Positions 24,028-25,838 of a stretch of 25,838 nucleotides of DNA are shown here, in pieces. The number at the start of each line of letters is the position of its first letter. Within the stretch, counting starts at the first letter, position 1. Under the pieces are notes generated by a model. It saw nothing but the letters and a program-made list of their open reading frames with translations. It did no database searches and had not been told where the DNA came from. The translations under genes and the position numbers were made by a program. Source of the stretch: Paracoccaceae bacterium (GTDB taxonomy: Bacteria > Pseudomonadota > Alphaproteobacteria > Rhodobacterales > Rhodobacteraceae); contig WFPZ01000041.1 in assembly GCA_015487335.1 (NCBI GenBank), forward strand, positions 1-25,838. The letters run 5' to 3'.

Positions 24028-25118
24028 ACAGCCCCGACGACGATACCGAAAAGCAGCACGAGCCAACCCAGAAAAAACTCGACGATGCGCGCAAGAAGGG
24101 TGAGGTTCCGCGCTCGGCAGATCTTACCACCGCCGCCTCCTACACGGGCTTCTACATCGTGGCCGGTATCGCCGGCACAGCCAGCCTGACGGCCCTTGGC
24201 AACAGCCTTTCCGGATTGATCGAAAAATCGCCCCGGCTGGCCGAGGACGTGTTCGGCGGGGGAGGCGCCTCTTTCGGTGGCGCCCTGCTGCTGGAGGTCG
24301 CTTTGGCCCTGCTGCCCTGGTTTGCCATTCCGGCACTGGCAGCCATCCTGACGGTCGTCGCCCAGCGCGCCCTGGTGTTTGCGCCCTCCAAGCTGGCCAT
24401 CAAGGCAAACAGGGTTTCGCTGATCGCCAATGCGCGCAACAAGTTCGGCCGCCAGGGGCTGTTCGAATTCGCCAAGAGCTTCGCGAAGCTCCTGCTCTAC
24501 TCGGTTGTGCTCGGGCTGTTTCTGGCCGGGCGAGCGCAGGACATCATCTATTCCGTCAACATGGAGGGGCGGATCGTCGTCGCCTTCCTGCTGGCCATCT
24601 GCGTGGCCTTCCTGCTGCTGGTGGTGGTGCTCACATTGGCCCTGGGCGTGCTGGACATGGCCTGGCAGCGGGCCGAGCACCTGCGCAAGAACCGCATGTC
24701 GCACAAGGAACTCACCGACGAGGCCAAGCAGATGGAGGGGGATCCGCACATTCGCCAGCAGCGCCGGCAGAAGGGTTACGAAATTGCAACGAACCGGATG
24801 CTGGCGGATGTGCCCTCGGCCGATGTTGTCATCGTCAACCCGACCCACTACGCGGTAGCCCTGAAATGGAGCCGCAAGCCGGGGGCGGCCCCTGTCTGCG
24901 TGGCCAAGGGCGTTGACGAGATCGCCGCCCGCATCCGCGAAGCCGCCTCGGCCGCCGGCGTCCCGATCCGGAGAGATCCGGCAACCGCAAGAGAACTCTA
25001 CAACGTCCTCGATATCGGCGAGGAGATCTGGCCGCAGCATTACGCCGCCGTCGCCGCGGCGATCAGGTTCGCCGAGGAAATCCGCCAGAAGGCCGGCAAG
25101 GGGGCGGCGGCACCATGA
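24024..25118 (+). CDS. flhB: flagellar export gate protein FlhB
   Basis: The 364-residue protein begins with the FlhB-type EKQHEPTQKKLDDARKKGEVPRSADL pattern (split: TQKKLDDARKKGEVPRSADL), has four membrane helices, and carries the autocleavage site NPTH (Asn272-Pro273-Thr274-His275) in VIVNPTHYAVALKW. The C-terminal domain has GVPIRRDPATARELYNVLDIG. Self-cleavage in FlhB switches export from rod/hook to filament substrates. It overlaps fliR and the next gene by 4 bp each, so flhA-fliR-flhB is a tightly coupled export-gate block. Confidence 0.97.
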   Translation: MNSPDDDTEKQHEPTQKKLDDARKKGEVPRSADLTTAASYTGFYIVAGIAGTASLTALGNSLSGLIEKSPRLAEDVFGGGGASFGGALLLEVALALLPWFAIPALAAILTVVAQRALVFAPSKLAIKANRVSLIANARNKFGRQGLFEFAKSFAKLLLYSVVLGLFLAGRAQDIIYSVNMEGRIVVAFLLAICVAFLLLVVVLTLALGVLDMAWQRAEHLRKNRMSHKELTDEAKQMEGDPHIRQQRRQKGYEIATNRMLADVPSADVVIVNPTHYAVALKWSRKPGAAPVCVAKGVDEIAARIREAASAAGVPIRRDPATARELYNVLDIGEEIWPQHYAAVAAAIRFAEEIRQKAGKGAAAP

Positions 25119-25468
25119 CGCGGCAGCGAGAAAGGGATCTGCTTGGCCTTTTGGAGATGATCCGCGAGACGGAACTGGCCCGCCTTGCAGAAAACACCCG
25201 CCAATGTGCGGCCCTGCGCGCACAAATCGACAAGATGCGCAATACGGACAATTCGGCAGGTGCGGCAGGCAAAGACATGCGGGCAGATCCGGCCTGGACC
25301 GGCAGCGGAGCGGCAGAGCGGTGGGAGCGCTGGAAATCGGCAGAGCTGGCCCGGCTCAACGGCGAACTGGCCCGTCTGATGGCAGAACGCGAAGCCCTCG
25401 TCGGGGCCGCAAGACGAGCGGTGGGCCGGGCCTCGGCCTTCGAGGAAATGATACGCACCCGGCCCTGA
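25115..25468 (+). CDS. small coiled-coil protein, possibly FliJ-like
   Basis: The 117-residue product has no signal peptide or membrane segment. Two charged helical segments (about 1-40 and 68-115, for example LARLNGELARLMAEREALVG) flank a short polar linker. The helical-hairpin, charge-rich composition and the place directly after flhB (4-bp ATGA overlap) fit the FliJ type of export-ATPase stalk or chaperone, but sequence identity with FliJ is too weak to call firmly. It is the last gene of this + operon and converges on a second FliL-like gene. Confidence 0.6.
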   Translation: MTRQRERDLLGLLEMIRETELARLAENTRQCAALRAQIDKMRNTDNSAGAAGKDMRADPAWTGSGAAERWERWKSAELARLNGELARLMAEREALVGAARRAVGRASAFEEMIRTRP

Positions 25469-25518
25469 AGGGGAGCGACCTGCCACCGGCACAGAACGGG
25501 CTGGCTGGCGCGCAGCCT

Positions 25519-25838
25519 TCAGGCGTCCTGGCGAACCACGTCCACGATCAGCACGTCGCGCACCGTCGCTCCCAGCGTCTTGCGCGCCACTTCCCGCAGG
25601 GCATCGCGCAGAAGCGTCATGTTGCGCCCATTGGTGAACGCCCCGTCAAACCCCCCGGCATTTGCATGATCGAACAGGACCTGAAGAAACGCATCTCTCA
25701 ACTTCGGCTCACGCTGGTAAATGGTTTCGCGTGTTCCCGCCACCACCTCGAGGCTGAGCGACAGGACAACCAGCGCCTTGACCTTCTCTTCATCCACGAC
25801 CGGCACGACGAACTGGTTGTTCAGCTTCACGTATTCGA
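25519..25838 (-). CDS. second FliL-like protein, 5'-truncated by the window edge
   Basis: The frame is open to the right edge. The visible sequence starts EYVKLNNQFVVPVVDEEKVK, then VLSLSLEVVAGTRETIYQRE, PKLRDAFLQVLFDHANAGGF and a C-terminal helix-strand (LREVARKTLGATVRDVLIVD). This follows the FliL periplasmic domain pattern, with ends typical of alphaproteobacterial FliL-like proteins. The codon at 25830 is GTG but lies inside the conserved region, so the true start is outside. With fliL at 15454 this cluster has two FliL-type genes. It is expected to lead or join a minus-strand operon beyond the window. Confidence 0.75.
   Translation of the reverse strand, partial: EYVKLNNQFVVPVVDEEKVKALVVLSLSLEVVAGTRETIYQREPKLRDAFLQVLFDHANAGGFDGAFTNGRNMTLLRDALREVARKTLGATVRDVLIVDVVRQDA

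Noticed and set aside
1..25838. CRISPR arrays, tRNA or rRNA genes, insertion sequences.
   Set aside because: No regularly spaced repeats, no tRNA- or rRNA-like sequence, and no transposase or terminal inverted repeats were seen on reading.

Overview
The window is about 25.8 kb of GC-rich chromosomal DNA. It most likely comes from a Rhodobacteraceae/Roseobacter-type alphaproteobacterium. The evidence is the flagellar gene order, the protein signatures (motA-linked motE, a DUF6468-like gene, Roseobacter-type FlgE/FlgK/FlgL/FliF), a pair of gene-transfer-agent (GTA) head-spike genes, and CtrA-like boxes in the flagellar promoters. No genome search was possible, so the taxonomy is inferred.

Region 1 (1-4271) is envelope and accessory. 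It holds the 3' end of a SAM-dependent methyltransferase. Next come a small SHOCT-domain membrane protein, a Tat-exported L,D-transpeptidase, a membrane-anchored c-type cytochrome and a DsbA-family thiol oxidoreductase, all on +, which look like an envelope/redox stress group. A UDP-glucuronate 4-epimerase-like gene follows on the minus strand.

Region 2 (4325-5968) is a small minus-strand operon closed by a strong intrinsic terminator. Its two genes resemble ghsA (spike base) and ghsB (spike fibre) of the Rhodobacter capsulatus GTA. They are transcribed divergently from motB. The 261-bp spacer holds two CtrA-like boxes, one nearer each gene.

Region 3 (5969-25838) is a flagellar cluster in three blocks. 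motB-flgE-flgK-flgL-flgI runs on +. fliF-fliH-fliN-fliP runs on - and converges on flgI. fliL-DUF6468-like-motE-like-motA-large periplasmic protein-lytic transglycosylase-flhA-fliR-flhB-FliJ-like runs on +. A second FliL-like gene enters from the right edge on -. Many genes overlap by 1-10 bp, so translational coupling is widespread.

Together the genes encode the H+ stator (MotA, MotB), hook (FlgE), hook-filament junction (FlgK, FlgL), P-ring (FlgI), MS-ring (FliF), part of the switch (FliN), the export gate (FliP, FliR, FlhA, FlhB), an export accessory (FliH-like) and envelope helpers. fliM, fliG, fliI, fliQ and flagellin are not in the window. The most interesting points are the GTA spike operon sharing an intergenic region with motB, and the motE-motA-792-aa periplasmic protein group, which may be a counterpart of the rhizobial MotE/MotC stator-assembly system.
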